Positions 37,398 through 46,061 of a stretch of 47,018 nt of DNA are shown here, piece by piece. Numbering within the stretch: the stretch's first letter is position 1; each line of letters starts with the position of its first letter. This DNA comes from Flavobacterium psychraerolatum (GTDB lineage: Bacteria; Bacteroidota; Bacteroidia; Flavobacteriales; Flavobacteriaceae): positions 1-47,018 of the forward strand of contig NZ_JAOQMX010000036.1 in assembly GCF_025960985.1 (NCBI RefSeq). The letters run 5' to 3'. Both the position numbers and the translations under genes were made by a program. The notes under the pieces are model-generated. The model saw only the letters and a list, made by a program, of their open reading frames with translations, was not told the DNA's origin and did no database searches.

Positions 37398-38066
37398 TTA
37401 CTTTCTGAAACTTTTAATAATTTCGATACATTCTCTTGTCAATTCTTCAATTTTTGCAATATCAAAAACACCGTTCGCATCAGCTTTTATTAATTTCGAA
37501 CCTAATCCGACACAAGTAACACCTGCGTCAAACCAGCCTTTTAGGTTTTCTCTTGTTGGAGACACACCACCTGTAGGCATGATCGATGTCCAAGGTTGAG
37601 GCCCTTTGATTCCGTTAATAAATTCTGGTCCATAAATATCTCCAGGAAATAATTTTACAATTTCGCAACCTAATTCTTCTGCTCTTGCTATCTCTGTAAG
37701 TGTACCACATCCAGGAGACCAAAGTACTTTACGACGATTACAAGCAATAGCAATATCTTCTCTTAAAACTGGTGTTACAATAAAGTTCGCACCTAATTGC
37801 ATGTATAAAGACGCAGCAGCAGCATCTGTCACAGATCCTACTCCTAGAATCATTCCTGGCAACTCGGCAATTGCATATTTATTTAAAGCAGCAAAAATTT
37901 CGAAAGCAAAATCACCTCTACTAGTAAATTCTAGTAAACGTGCTCCACCATCGTAACATGCTTTCAATACTTGTTTGCTTACTTCAACATCTTTATGATA
38001 AAATAAAGGAACAATTCCTGTATCTTTCATTACTTGTGCTACTTCTATTCTTGTAAATTGAGCCAT
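37398..38066 (-). CDS. kdgA: 2-dehydro-3-deoxy-phosphogluconate (KDPG) aldolase
   Basis: This aldolase splits KDPG into pyruvate and glyceraldehyde-3-phosphate, the last step of DEH catabolism. From the ATG at 38066 it has 222 residues. The class I aldolase residues are Glu46 and Arg50 in LLEFTSRGDFAF and the Schiff-base Lys138 in IVKLFPGD, with ILGVGSVTDAAAASLYMQLGANFIVTPVL between them. An in-frame start twenty codons upstream would overlap kdgK and adds a non-homologous stretch. The start lies 13 nt after kdgK, so the two enzymes are made from one transcript. Confidence 0.94.
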   Translation of the reverse strand: MAQFTRIEVAQVMKDTGIVPLFYHKDVEVSKQVLKACYDGGARLLEFTSRGDFAFEIFAALNKYAIAELPGMILGVGSVTDAAAASLYMQLGANFIVTPVLREDIAIACNRRKVLWSPGCGTLTEIARAEELGCEIVKLFPGDIYGPEFINGIKGPQPWTSIMPTGGVSPTRENLKGWFDAGVTCVGLGSKLIKADANGVFDIAKIEELTRECIEIIKSFRK

Positions 38067-38079
38067 AGTTTTTATATTT

Positions 38080-39102
38080 TTATCTTGAAACTTTTCCTGA
38101 AAAATCACCAGAAAGTAGTTTTTCAATTTCTGGTTTGGTAACTAAATTGTAATCTCCTGAGATCGTATGCTTCAAACAACAAGCAGCTACTGCAAAATTC
38201 AAAGCTCGTTGTTCGTCCAAAGGTTCTTCATTCAAGCCGTAAATTAATCCACCCATGAACGCATCTCCACTTCCTACGCGGTCAATTACTGGAGTTACCT
38301 CTTGAACAGCTGCATTGTACAGTTTTTTTCCGTCATACATAACGCCACCTATACGCTGGTGTGATGCACTCACAGAATAACGCAAAGTAGTTGCAACGTA
38401 TTTCAAATCAGGACACATTTTGAAAATGGTATCATAAAGCGACGGAAGCAATTCTCCTTTGGTATAATCTGGATCTACTTTGTCCAAACCTAACATGAAG
38501 TAAGCAGTATCAATATCACCCAAAATAACGTGGCTATATTTCAATAACTCTGGCATTACCTCTTTTGGCTGCACACCATAATTCCATAATTTTGCACGGT
38601 AATTTAAATCGGTAGAAATAGTTAATCCCATTTCGTGAGCGATTTTTATAGCTTCTAGACAAGCTTGAGTAGCACTTTCAGACAAAGCAGGAGTAATTCC
38701 GCTCCAATGAAACCAAGTTGCTCCTTTTAGAATCTCTCTCCAATTGATCTCCCCTACTTTCAAATCGGCCATAGAACTGTTTGCTCTATCATAAATCACG
38801 TTGCTTGCACGCGTACTTGTTCCTGTTTCCAAAAAATAAATACCCAAACGATCACCACCAAATAATACATTATCACAACCTACATCTAGCTTACGCATTT
38901 CTTTTAAAGCACTAATTCCTAATTCATTATTAGGTATTTTAGTTACATATTCTGCAGTTATACCATAATTTGCCAATGATACCGCTACGTTAAATTCACC
39001 CCCACCATAAGTAGCTTTGAAAGATTCTGCTTGAGAGAATCGCAAATGCCTATCTGTAGATAAACGGAGTAAAATTTCACCAAAAGTGATTACTTTTTTC
39101 AT
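38080..39102 (-). CDS. kdgK: 2-dehydro-3-deoxygluconokinase (KDG kinase)
   Basis: This PfkB-family sugar kinase phosphorylates KDG to KDPG with ATP. The 340 residues show the N-terminal substrate loop TYGGGEFNVAVSLANYG and the C-terminal PfkB signature DRVGSGDAFMGGLIYGL with catalytic Asp280. In alginate loci, KDG comes from reduction of DEH by the SDR encoded upstream. It lies 13 nt before kdgA. Its own upstream region holds a terminator, so it is not simply continuous with the SDR gene. Confidence 0.93.
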   Translation of the reverse strand: MKKVITFGEILLRLSTDRHLRFSQAESFKATYGGGEFNVAVSLANYGITAEYVTKIPNNELGISALKEMRKLDVGCDNVLFGGDRLGIYFLETGTSTRASNVIYDRANSSMADLKVGEINWREILKGATWFHWSGITPALSESATQACLEAIKIAHEMGLTISTDLNYRAKLWNYGVQPKEVMPELLKYSHVILGDIDTAYFMLGLDKVDPDYTKGELLPSLYDTIFKMCPDLKYVATTLRYSVSASHQRIGGVMYDGKKLYNAAVQEVTPVIDRVGSGDAFMGGLIYGLNEEPLDEQRALNFAVAACCLKHTISGDYNLVTKPEIEKLLSGDFSGKVSR

Positions 39103-39458
39103 CTTATTAATTTCCTAATTGATTACTACTACTTTAGCTGCGCCAAAAAAATATAAAAAAACCTTCAATCGTTTTCGAAAGAAGGTTCAAAAGTAACTTT
39201 TTTTTACATTAAAACAGATATTTTTTTTGACAAACAGCCAATTTTACCCGCTTTTAACACTATAAATATTTCAATTTAAAAAGCAAAAAATAAAGCTAAT
39301 TTACTATAAACATAAAGATTACACCTATTTCAACTAGAGTATAATGCTCATTCATTCTAAATATTCACATGAATACAAATACCTATTAAGCAACTCCAAA
39401 TAAGAACAACTATTCGTATTTGGAATCACCCACGCCTTTTAAATTAAATAGAACTTTC
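39103..39458. other. 356-nt spacer between the SDR gene and kdgK
   Basis: It holds an 8-bp inverted repeat (39395-39402 with 39417-39424) just past the SDR stop and a terminator-like hairpin at 39160-39187. No open frame, no TTGG/CCAA operator and no clear promoter for kdgK were found. Confidence 0.5.
39160..39187 (-). terminator. Terminator-like hairpin upstream of kdgK
   Basis: AACCTTC (39160-39166) pairs with GAAGGTT (39181-39187), with an inner TCG/CGA pair across a small internal loop. Read on the minus strand it is followed by seven T. It would end the SDR transcript or attenuate read-through into kdgK. Confidence 0.7.
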
Positions 39459-40223
39459 TTAGATACCTAAAGCCTGACCACCACCAATTTGAATAGTCTC
39501 AGCAGTGATAAAAGAAGCATCTGCACTAGCCAAGAAAGCTACAACACCTGCAACCTCTTCTGGCTCACCTAATCTTCCTAGTAATACACTACTTTTCCAT
39601 GAAGCGAAAACTTCTGGTTTAGTCGCTTTAATTTGAGCATGAAAAGGAGTATCGATAGTTCCAGGAGAAACAGCGTTAACTCTAATTCCGTACTCAGCTA
39701 AATCCTTAGCAAGTGCTCTAGTGATCGATTGAACTCCACCTTTTGAAACTGCATAGATACCAGCTCCTGGTCCTGCACCGTTCCAAGCTGCGTTTGATGT
39801 ATAATTGATGATTGATGCATTCTCTCCTTTTTTCAAGAAAGGAATAGCTGCTCTTGATGCATAGAAAACAGAATCAAGGTTCAAAGCCATAACAAATTTA
39901 TATTCTTCGTTTGTCATATCTTCAAATCTAGCTCTAACACCGATACCACCTGTATTGTTAACCAACACGTCAATTTTACCAAATTTTTCACCAATTTTTG
40001 CAATATTAGCAGCAACAGCTTCACCGTCAGTCATGTCAAAACCGTAATACTCAGCAGTAATTCCTTCTGCCGTAAGTTCAGCCAATTTTTTAGCTCCAGC
40101 AGCATCATCAATACCATTCAAAACAACAGTATATCCCTCTTTACCTAATCTTTTAGCTACTGCAAAACCAATTCCTCCGGTTGCACCTGTAATGATTGCA
40201 ACTTTACCTTCTCCTTTATTCAT
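39459..40223 (-). CDS. Short-chain dehydrogenase/reductase, probable DEH reductase
   Basis: This classical SDR of 254 residues has the NAD(P)-binding TGATGGIG (12-19), NNTGG (89-93) and the catalytic set Ser143, Tyr157 and Lys161 in YAVSK. In alginate-degrading bacteria an SDR in this position reduces 4-deoxy-L-erythro-5-hexoseulose uronate (DEH) to 2-keto-3-deoxygluconate. Here the flanking MFS uronate-type carrier, KDG kinase and KDPG aldolase make that the best reading. A KduD-type or gluconate dehydrogenase role cannot be excluded from sequence alone. It lies 61 nt after the MFS gene and is likely co-transcribed with it. Confidence 0.82.
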   Translation of the reverse strand: MNKGEGKVAIITGATGGIGFAVAKRLGKEGYTVVLNGIDDAAGAKKLAELTAEGITAEYYGFDMTDGEAVAANIAKIGEKFGKIDVLVNNTGGIGVRARFEDMTNEEYKFVMALNLDSVFYASRAAIPFLKKGENASIINYTSNAAWNGAGPGAGIYAVSKGGVQSITRALAKDLAEYGIRVNAVSPGTIDTPFHAQIKATKPEVFASWKSSVLLGRLGEPEEVAGVVAFLASADASFITAETIQIGGGQALGI

Positions 40224-40284
40224 CTCTATTTGATTTTAATTATTTAAAATTTTTATTTTGTTCTGTATTTATTCTGTATTATTA

Positions 40285-41550
40285 TTAGGCTACGGGTTGT
40301 ATCTTTTTTATCAAAAATAAAATAGAACCAATAGTCAGCGGTGCCAATATGGCAATGATAATAAAAGCAGGGGTATAAGAAACGGTCGTAATTTTTGGTA
40401 TCAACCAGTTCATAACAATTACCGATACTGCTCCAACACTACCAGCAAGACCAGCCAAAGTTCCAACAGACGGTCCTTTAAATAAGTCACTTGATAAAGT
40501 TTGCAGATTACCAATGGCAAACTGAAAACCAAATAGAACCATAGCTACAATATAAATAAACGACATAGCACTCTCTCCGTCTACAAAGAAAATAATCCCT
40601 AACAATCCCATTAGAATCAGTGCGCAACCTATTCCAATTGTTATTTTTCTCGCGGCATCAACTGATTTTGTTTCGATTAATTTCCCACAATACCAACCAC
40701 CTACAAGACTTCCTGCCATTCCTCCTAAATAAGATATCCAAATTGTAGAACCAATTTCGACAATACTAAAACCATACGCAGAGTGCAGGTACAGTGGCAT
40801 CCAACCTACAAACAACCACCAAATAGGCTCTATAAAAAAACTAGCTACTAAAACACCCCAAGCTTCTTTGTGCTTCAAAATACCTACTACACTTAACCCT
40901 TTTTCATTTGAAACTATACCATTATCCGCTTTACTACTCGCCAAAATAAGATTTTTTTCTTCTTCTGAAATCCAAGGATGTTTATCAGGTGTTCCTTTAT
41001 TAATAAACAACCAAGGAATAACCCACAAAACCCCTAATGCTCCAATAATAATATAAGTCATCCTCCAACCGTAGGCTCCGTATAAAAAAGCAATAAGAAC
41101 AGGAGCAATAACACTCCCTAATGAAGCACCCGCATTGAAAATCCCCTGAGCTATAGCACGTTGTTTGATTGGAAACCACTCTCCATTACTTTTCACAGCA
41201 CCAGGCCAATTCCCTGCTTCTCCAAGTCCCAAAAGACCTCTGAAAAGTGTCAAAGAAAACAATCCTCTTGCAAAAGCATGAAAGATAGAAGCTACAGACC
41301 AAAGAACAATTGACACTGTAAAGCCTAATCGGGTACCAATCATATCGTATAGTTTACCAGATAGAAACTTTCCTGCTGCATATGTTATCATAAAAATATT
41401 AAGCATAATAGCATAATCAGCTTCATCCATACCTAGATCTTTACCCATTTCTGGCCACATGATTCCAAATGCAGTTCTATCAATGTAATTAATTACCGTG
41501 GCCAAACATATCAATGTTATAATCCACCATCTTAATCCTTTTACTTTCAT
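40285..41550 (-). CDS. MFS transporter, ACS family (hexuronate type)
   Basis: This inner-membrane carrier of 421 residues has about twelve membrane segments. It starts LRWWIITLICLATVINYIDRTAFG and carries the anion:cation symporter pattern FRGLLGLGEAGNWPGAVKSNGEWFP. ExuT-like members import hexuronates with protons. In this locus the cargo is most likely DEH or small unsaturated uronides released by PL17 in the periplasm. The cytoplasmic central loop (about 195-225) is short. It sits upstream of the SDR gene and downstream of gntR. No TTGG/CCAA operator was found directly before it. Confidence 0.9.
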   Translation of the reverse strand: MKVKGLRWWIITLICLATVINYIDRTAFGIMWPEMGKDLGMDEADYAIMLNIFMITYAAGKFLSGKLYDMIGTRLGFTVSIVLWSVASIFHAFARGLFSLTLFRGLLGLGEAGNWPGAVKSNGEWFPIKQRAIAQGIFNAGASLGSVIAPVLIAFLYGAYGWRMTYIIIGALGVLWVIPWLFINKGTPDKHPWISEEEKNLILASSKADNGIVSNEKGLSVVGILKHKEAWGVLVASFFIEPIWWLFVGWMPLYLHSAYGFSIVEIGSTIWISYLGGMAGSLVGGWYCGKLIETKSVDAARKITIGIGCALILMGLLGIIFFVDGESAMSFIYIVAMVLFGFQFAIGNLQTLSSDLFKGPSVGTLAGLAGSVGAVSVIVMNWLIPKITTVSYTPAFIIIAILAPLTIGSILFLIKKIQPVA

Positions 41551-41601
41551 CTGTTAATTTTTATAAATTTCACTTTCTTTTACTTTAAAAAAAAGCCAAA
41601 A

Positions 41602-41633
41602 AAACCCCGTACCTATGTTTTTAAAACTAGGTA
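41602..41633 (-). terminator. Probable terminator after gntR
   Basis: TACCTA-TGTTTT pairs with AAAAC-TAGGTA, with one offset in the stem. On the minus strand it is followed by CGGGG and seven T. It lies about 100 nt past gntR and would separate it, at least partly, from the MFS-SDR genes. Confidence 0.5.
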
Positions 41634-41731
41634 ATTTATATTATATCTTATAAAAGTGCTATTTTTTAAGACTAAAATGTATTGCTGTACCTACATACAA
41701 TCCTGATCTTAAATATGACTTGTATTCTTAA

Positions 41732-42442
41732 TTACGAATGGTAACAATATTCATATAATGCTTTGAAATGTAGTTTCATTTTTTGTTTTGCCAATTGTGG
41801 ATCTTGCGCAACAATTGCGTCGTAAACCTCTGTATGATCATTAATCCTATCAAGACCTTCATTTCCGCTTTTATCACACACATGATATTTTTCAAAATTG
41901 GTTAATATTTCAGGTGTTATTATCAACATCATATTATTAATGGTACTATTTCCGCTAGCTCTAGCAATCGCTAGATGAAATATTAAATCTTCTTGTACAG
42001 CATCTTCACCCGTGTGAACTTTATCTGCATAAGCATCCAAAGCAGCTTTGATATTAACCAAATCCTCCTCTGTTCTTCTTGTTGCTGCCAAACGTACTGT
42101 TTTGAGTTCAAGTAAAATTCTGGTTTCTACTAATGATTTAAAATCTGATTTTCCTAACCTCAATATGTCATCAATTATACCGTTAATAGCAATTTTGCCA
42201 ATATCTGCAACGAAAGTTCCACTTTGAGGAATCGATTTGAGTATCCCGTAAAATTCTAATTTCTGTATCGCCTCACGAACACTACTTCTACTTACTTCAA
42301 ACTTTTCAGACAACATCCTTTCAGACGGTAATTTATCTTGAGGTTCTAAATTTTTATAATTAATATAATCTCTAATCTTTGCTATAATTGCATTTAGAGG
42401 CTCTCTATTATTTTCTTTTCTAGCTATTACTTCTAATTTCAT
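41732..42442 (-). CDS. GntR-family regulator, FadR/UxuR subfamily
   Basis: This transcription factor has 236 residues. The N-terminal winged helix-turn-helix (about 10-80) reads KLPSERMLSEKFEVSRSSVREAIQKLEFYGILKSIPQSGTFV. The all-helical FCD effector domain (about 95-230) has the metal-site-like FHLAIARASGN and DHTEVYDAI. FCD proteins of the UxuR/ExuR type bind sugar acids or their phosphates and recognise ATTGGT..ACCAAT-like operators. Four sites of that form occur in this window, one just upstream of this gene, so it probably represses both itself and the uronate genes. The effector may be DEH, KDG or KDPG, which cannot be told from sequence. Confidence 0.9.
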   Translation of the reverse strand: MKLEVIARKENNREPLNAIIAKIRDYINYKNLEPQDKLPSERMLSEKFEVSRSSVREAIQKLEFYGILKSIPQSGTFVADIGKIAINGIIDDILRLGKSDFKSLVETRILLELKTVRLAATRRTEEDLVNIKAALDAYADKVHTGEDAVQEDLIFHLAIARASGNSTINNMMLIITPEILTNFEKYHVCDKSGNEGLDRINDHTEVYDAIVAQDPQLAKQKMKLHFKALYEYCYHS

Positions 42443-42463
42443 ACTTATTAAATTTTAAAAACT

Positions 42464-42484
42464 CTGGTTAACCAGATTGGTTTG
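42464..42484 (-). promoter_or_regulatory. Operator D (gntR autoregulation)
   Basis: The perfect palindrome CTGGTTAACCAG (42464-42475) is followed by TTGGTTTG, again offset by exactly 13 nt. It lies 22 nt upstream of the gntR ATG. No exact TAnnTTTG accompanies it (TATTTTTA is the closest on the minus strand). Confidence 0.65.
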
Positions 42485-42729
42485 TAAAAATAAAGAAAAA
42501 AAACAAGACCCTAATAAAAAAACGAAACTATATTAAAGGAGCTAAATATCTATTAATGTGACACTTTAAAAAAATAAATATTAAATTAAGCATATGATTT
42601 AGAAGCCTTTGGCTAAAATAACTACCTCCTTGCAATACTTTTCAAAAACACCCCTTTTCCCAAACAAACTTCATTGTAAACAAATCATTCGGAATCATTT
42701 AGAATTACTTCCAATCCCATTAACTACTT

Positions 42730-42945
42730 TTATTCCCTAGACAAACTTATATATAGTCTCATTGAATGCAAAATCTCTGAATTATTAAAGTCATGCGTTT
42801 CCTTTAGTTTATCAGGAGTTGTTACTGTCCAAAGTGACAAATTAATATTAGCAATATTCTTTTCCTCATTTACATCTAGACCATAACGGACTGATGCTAA
42901 TACTAAAGCTATGAAAAGTACACGTATTGAAAATTGAACATTCAT
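42730..42945 (-). pseudogene. N-terminal remnant of a probable PL7 alginate lyase
   Basis: The 71-codon frame starts with a signal-like stretch (MNVQFSIRVLFIALVLASV) and then reads NINLSLWTVTTPDKLKE. This resembles the start of PL7 (Alginate_lyase2) domains, typically a short hydrophobic strand followed by W-x-(V/L)-T-L-P. The frame then stops, and the roughly 290 nt to gntR show only stop-rich sequence in all minus-strand frames, so at least 200 residues of a lyase would be missing. An intact operator-promoter (43020-43055) still points at it. The PL7 call rests on a short match and could be chance; it might instead be an unrelated small secreted protein. Confidence 0.45.
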
Positions 42946-43019
42946 AACTATGTTGCTTCTTATTTAATTCATTTTCATTCCCTATTTCTTTTTTAATACA
43001 CTAACAAAAAATTTAACAT

Positions 43020-43055
43020 ACCAGTTTGGTAAACCAATTTGGAGAACCAAATATA
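43020..43055 (-). promoter_or_regulatory. Operator-promoter C (upstream of the PL7-like remnant)
   Basis: On the minus strand the -7 box TATATTTG (43055-43048) leads into TTGGTTCTCCAA, TTGGTTTACCAA and CTGGTA. The TGG starts are at a 13-nt period, the same layout as at susC. It would start a transcript about 100 nt before the remnant's ATG. Confidence 0.65.
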
Positions 43056-43179
43056 GAAACAAATTTTAGTAAAAAAAAACAATTAGACACTTATTTTAAA
43101 ATTTTGTTAAAATAAATGTCATTTAATACATCTCAAACTATAAATAAACTCTAATCTAAAAAACACAAAGACAAAATAA

Positions 43180-43216
43180 AAGCTACAAAACATTCAAAAT
43201 GAATATTTTGTAGCTT
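43180..43216 (-). terminator. Terminator downstream of the PL17 gene
   Basis: 43180-43195 pairs with 43201-43216 (15 of 16 bases) around a 5-nt loop, with TTTTATTTT following on the minus strand. It lies about 200 nt past the PL17 stop and just before operator-promoter C. Confidence 0.75.
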
Positions 43217-43412
43217 AAACTAATAGTAGAATAAATCACAAAAACTATTCTTTACTATAAACATTGCCTGTCCATCCTATAAGTAGTAAAGAAGTATACT
43301 ATTTTCTTTTCTGAAGCCTAATTTCACCATTTAAACCTTTACCAAAAACTAGTTTATAACTTTTTCAAACGTATAATTAGCGCTATATTTACTTCAAAAA
43401 CAACCTATCCAT

Positions 43413-45677
43413 TTATTTAATTAATGCATCATAATGTGCTCCAACCCAGTTATACATTACGTCTTTTATTTTTAAGGAATGTTTTGCTGTTACCGAGTTA
43501 TTCGTTGTTGCCAGGACAAACAAATTAACATTTCCGTTATTATTTTTAATAGTTACAGCAACATAATTATCATCCTCATAAACCAATTCTAGATTAGCAA
43601 TGCTACTTACTGCATTCACCGCATTTTCTGTTACTGGACTGTAACTTCCGTGGGCTTCAATTACACTGACAAAGGTTGCTTTTTTGGTGTTCTTTTTTCG
43701 AATAATAATTCCAGCGTCTCTACGCAAATTAAAACTAGGGTCATTTGCACCCAATCGAACCAATAATAATTCATCCTCTGGATTAGTGGCAGATGTCATG
43801 GTATAAAAATTTCCAGCGTTCAACCAAGAAAATTTAGTGTTCTCAATAGTTGCTTTTCCAATTCCTTCTTTCCATAAGTGCTGGTAACCAAATGCAGTTC
43901 CTAATGGCTCTAATATTTTTGGAGTATCATATTTAAAATTAGCCGAAATCATTTGCCCTAAATAATAGAAAGGCAGATCATATTGATTGGAATTTTTTGA
44001 ATCTACTTGAAATATATCCAACAATAATGGCTTTTCATATCCTTCTGTTTCCAATAAAACCATCGTACGGTGCATATCTGTACCAGGATAAGCATTATTT
44101 TCAATCGCACTTATTATCTGTACTTTAGGATTATAAACATCAAACAAGTATTTCTCACATGAAAATAAATTTCCTTTTTCAAAATCCCCTTCAAAATGTG
44201 AAACCTCATTTTGAATAATCGTGTTGTGCGCAATAGTTTGTTTTGCCCAAGTAGCATTTTCTTTCAAGTAATTACCACCTCCTTTTTGTTCGATATTAAC
44301 AAAACGTGCTAAACCATAATCTTGCAAAACCTCATCACTATTTTGGTAGTAAGAAAATGATAATTTGTCGAAATGTCCATGACTAGAACCTTGCGCAGCA
44401 TATTTAAGTACTAATGTAAGTTCGTTGTCATTATTTTTATTTCTAATAATTGCCACACCACCATCTTCACCATTTGAACCATCGGACAAATCAATTGATT
44501 TTTTAAGGAATGGTTTTGATAATTTATTTTTAATCCCCAATGCAACAGCCATACCTGAGTTATCCAATTGAACACGTCGTTGTTTTTCGGCTATAGACAA
44601 TAGAGAAGGATCTTTACCACCGTACAAATAAGCAATATCAACGGCAGAAACCAATTCTCGTGAATAGTACGACATTCCTTTTTGGCCATCGTTCAAAGGA
44701 AAAAACTCTCCTGCCGAATTGGTCAAATTAAGCAATGCGTAAATCGATTTGTTTAATATTCCATTTTTATACTCAAAAATTTTAAGCGCTGGTTTGGTAT
44801 TTTGAAGCGCTTCTGCAAAAACCATAAATGGGTACATAGCATACCGTTGGTAATACGGACCTTCATTATAGTATCCATCCGGAGAAAAAGGCTCATTTAC
44901 ATTAGCCAAAAAACCTGTAACTTGACCTTCTTTTTTAATCAAACCGCCATCATTATCTTTCATTCCTGGCGGTAAAGTATCCTCTTTTAATCCGTATAAT
45001 GCCCTGTCCAGCAACTCAGCATCATCCATCACCAAAGCAATCATCCCTACAGCTACATTACCCCAAGTACTATGATTGTGTACACGGTTAAAAAACTGAG
45101 GCGAACCGATTGAAATAAAATCTGCATAAGGTTTAAACAAGTCTTTTTCGATTAGACCTCTGTCTTTTGCTCCAATAAAATCATATACACAATCGTAAGC
45201 TTGACTCATATAAACTAGCCAATTGGAATCATTAAGTGCTTGCCAAAATAACTTTCCTCGTGCATAGGAACGTTCTTGTGGATGCAATGGCAAAGTAGGA
45301 TATAACTTAGTATAGGCCATCAACATGTTTTTGACATAAGTAGCATATTTTTTATCACCTGTTATTTGATACAAAACACCAGCTTTTTGCGTAATCAACC
45401 AGTTTTTTTTATGCCGTTCATGTGTGTAACCACCCGAGAAATCCTTAGGTATTGGTACTTCTATTCCGAGTTTCATTTCGGCATCAACTTCTTTCCTTGC
45501 TTCGGTAACAGAAGCGTCAAATAAAGGTACTTTGCCTAATTGCGATTTAATTTCCTTAACACCTTTTGGCGTAAGTACTAATCTAGGATGTCCCTGCGCT
45601 ATTCCGTTTTGAAAAACGAAAAATAAAACACCTAAAACAGTTCTTATCAACCAATTACTTTTAATATATTTCATCAT
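43413..45677 (-). CDS. Oligoalginate lyase, polysaccharide lyase family 17
   Basis: This exo-acting lyase releases the unsaturated monouronate (DEH) from alginate oligosaccharides. The protein has 754 residues with an N-terminal signal (IKSNWLIRTVLGVLFFVFQNGIAQG). The alpha-helical toroid domain (about 30-360) carries FFNRVHNHSTWGN with Asn201-His202, the same residue pair described for the PL17 enzyme Alg17c, and DGYYNEGPYYQRYA. The heparinase II/III-like beta-sheet domain (about 375-754) carries GSSHGHFDKLSFSYY and Tyr454 in LQDYGLARFV. It is expected in the periplasm, either free or membrane-associated. It is preceded by operator-promoter B. It is the only intact lyase in the window. Either of the two first Met codons may be used. 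Confidence 0.92.
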   Translation of the reverse strand: MMKYIKSNWLIRTVLGVLFFVFQNGIAQGHPRLVLTPKGVKEIKSQLGKVPLFDASVTEARKEVDAEMKLGIEVPIPKDFSGGYTHERHKKNWLITQKAGVLYQITGDKKYATYVKNMLMAYTKLYPTLPLHPQERSYARGKLFWQALNDSNWLVYMSQAYDCVYDFIGAKDRGLIEKDLFKPYADFISIGSPQFFNRVHNHSTWGNVAVGMIALVMDDAELLDRALYGLKEDTLPPGMKDNDGGLIKKEGQVTGFLANVNEPFSPDGYYNEGPYYQRYAMYPFMVFAEALQNTKPALKIFEYKNGILNKSIYALLNLTNSAGEFFPLNDGQKGMSYYSRELVSAVDIAYLYGGKDPSLLSIAEKQRRVQLDNSGMAVALGIKNKLSKPFLKKSIDLSDGSNGEDGGVAIIRNKNNDNELTLVLKYAAQGSSHGHFDKLSFSYYQNSDEVLQDYGLARFVNIEQKGGGNYLKENATWAKQTIAHNTIIQNEVSHFEGDFEKGNLFSCEKYLFDVYNPKVQIISAIENNAYPGTDMHRTMVLLETEGYEKPLLLDIFQVDSKNSNQYDLPFYYLGQMISANFKYDTPKILEPLGTAFGYQHLWKEGIGKATIENTKFSWLNAGNFYTMTSATNPEDELLLVRLGANDPSFNLRRDAGIIIRKKNTKKATFVSVIEAHGSYSPVTENAVNAVSSIANLELVYEDDNYVAVTIKNNNGNVNLFVLATTNNSVTAKHSLKIKDVMYNWVGAHYDALIK

Positions 45678-45702
45678 AATTAAATATTTTCCTTATTTAT
45701 TT

Positions 45703-45732
45703 CTGGTTTACCAATTTGGTTCTCCAAATATA
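45703..45732 (-). promoter_or_regulatory. Operator-promoter B (PL17 gene)
   Basis: On the minus strand the -7 box TATATTTG (45732-45725) leads into TTGGAGAACCAA and TTGGTAAACCAG at a 13-nt period. The leader to the ATG is about 45 nt. The layout matches sites A and C. Confidence 0.7.
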
Positions 45733-46061
45733 TTGCTATTTTTATAATATAAAAATAAAAAAGAGGAAAAAAGCATTTATAATTGCGAGAGCTTCAACTA
45801 ATCTAACGTTTTTTTATTCATTTAAACATATAGTGAATAGCATCCTATACTTTTAAAAACCAATATGTTATTAGAAAAATTTTACTTTTTAAAATAATAA
45901 AACAACTTACAAAGGGGTAGTGTTATTTTATAACATGCAATTGATACTTTTCATCAAGATTTAGAATTAATAGGCAAATCTACTCACAGCAATAAACTAT
46001 AGAAAATTTGGTCAACGAATAAAAACAGCACAATTATCGTTGCTGGGGTTTCGGTACCCAT

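Larger units (their letters stand above)
42946..43412. other. 467-nt intergenic region between the PL17 gene and the lyase remnant
   Basis: It holds the hairpin at 43180-43216 and operator-promoter C. The part 43217-43412 has no open frame, and I see nothing recognisable in it. Confidence 0.5.

Noticed and set aside
43217..43412. Possible further gene remnant downstream of the PL17 gene
   Set aside because: Minus-strand frames are full of stops and gave no recognisable lyase or other motif.
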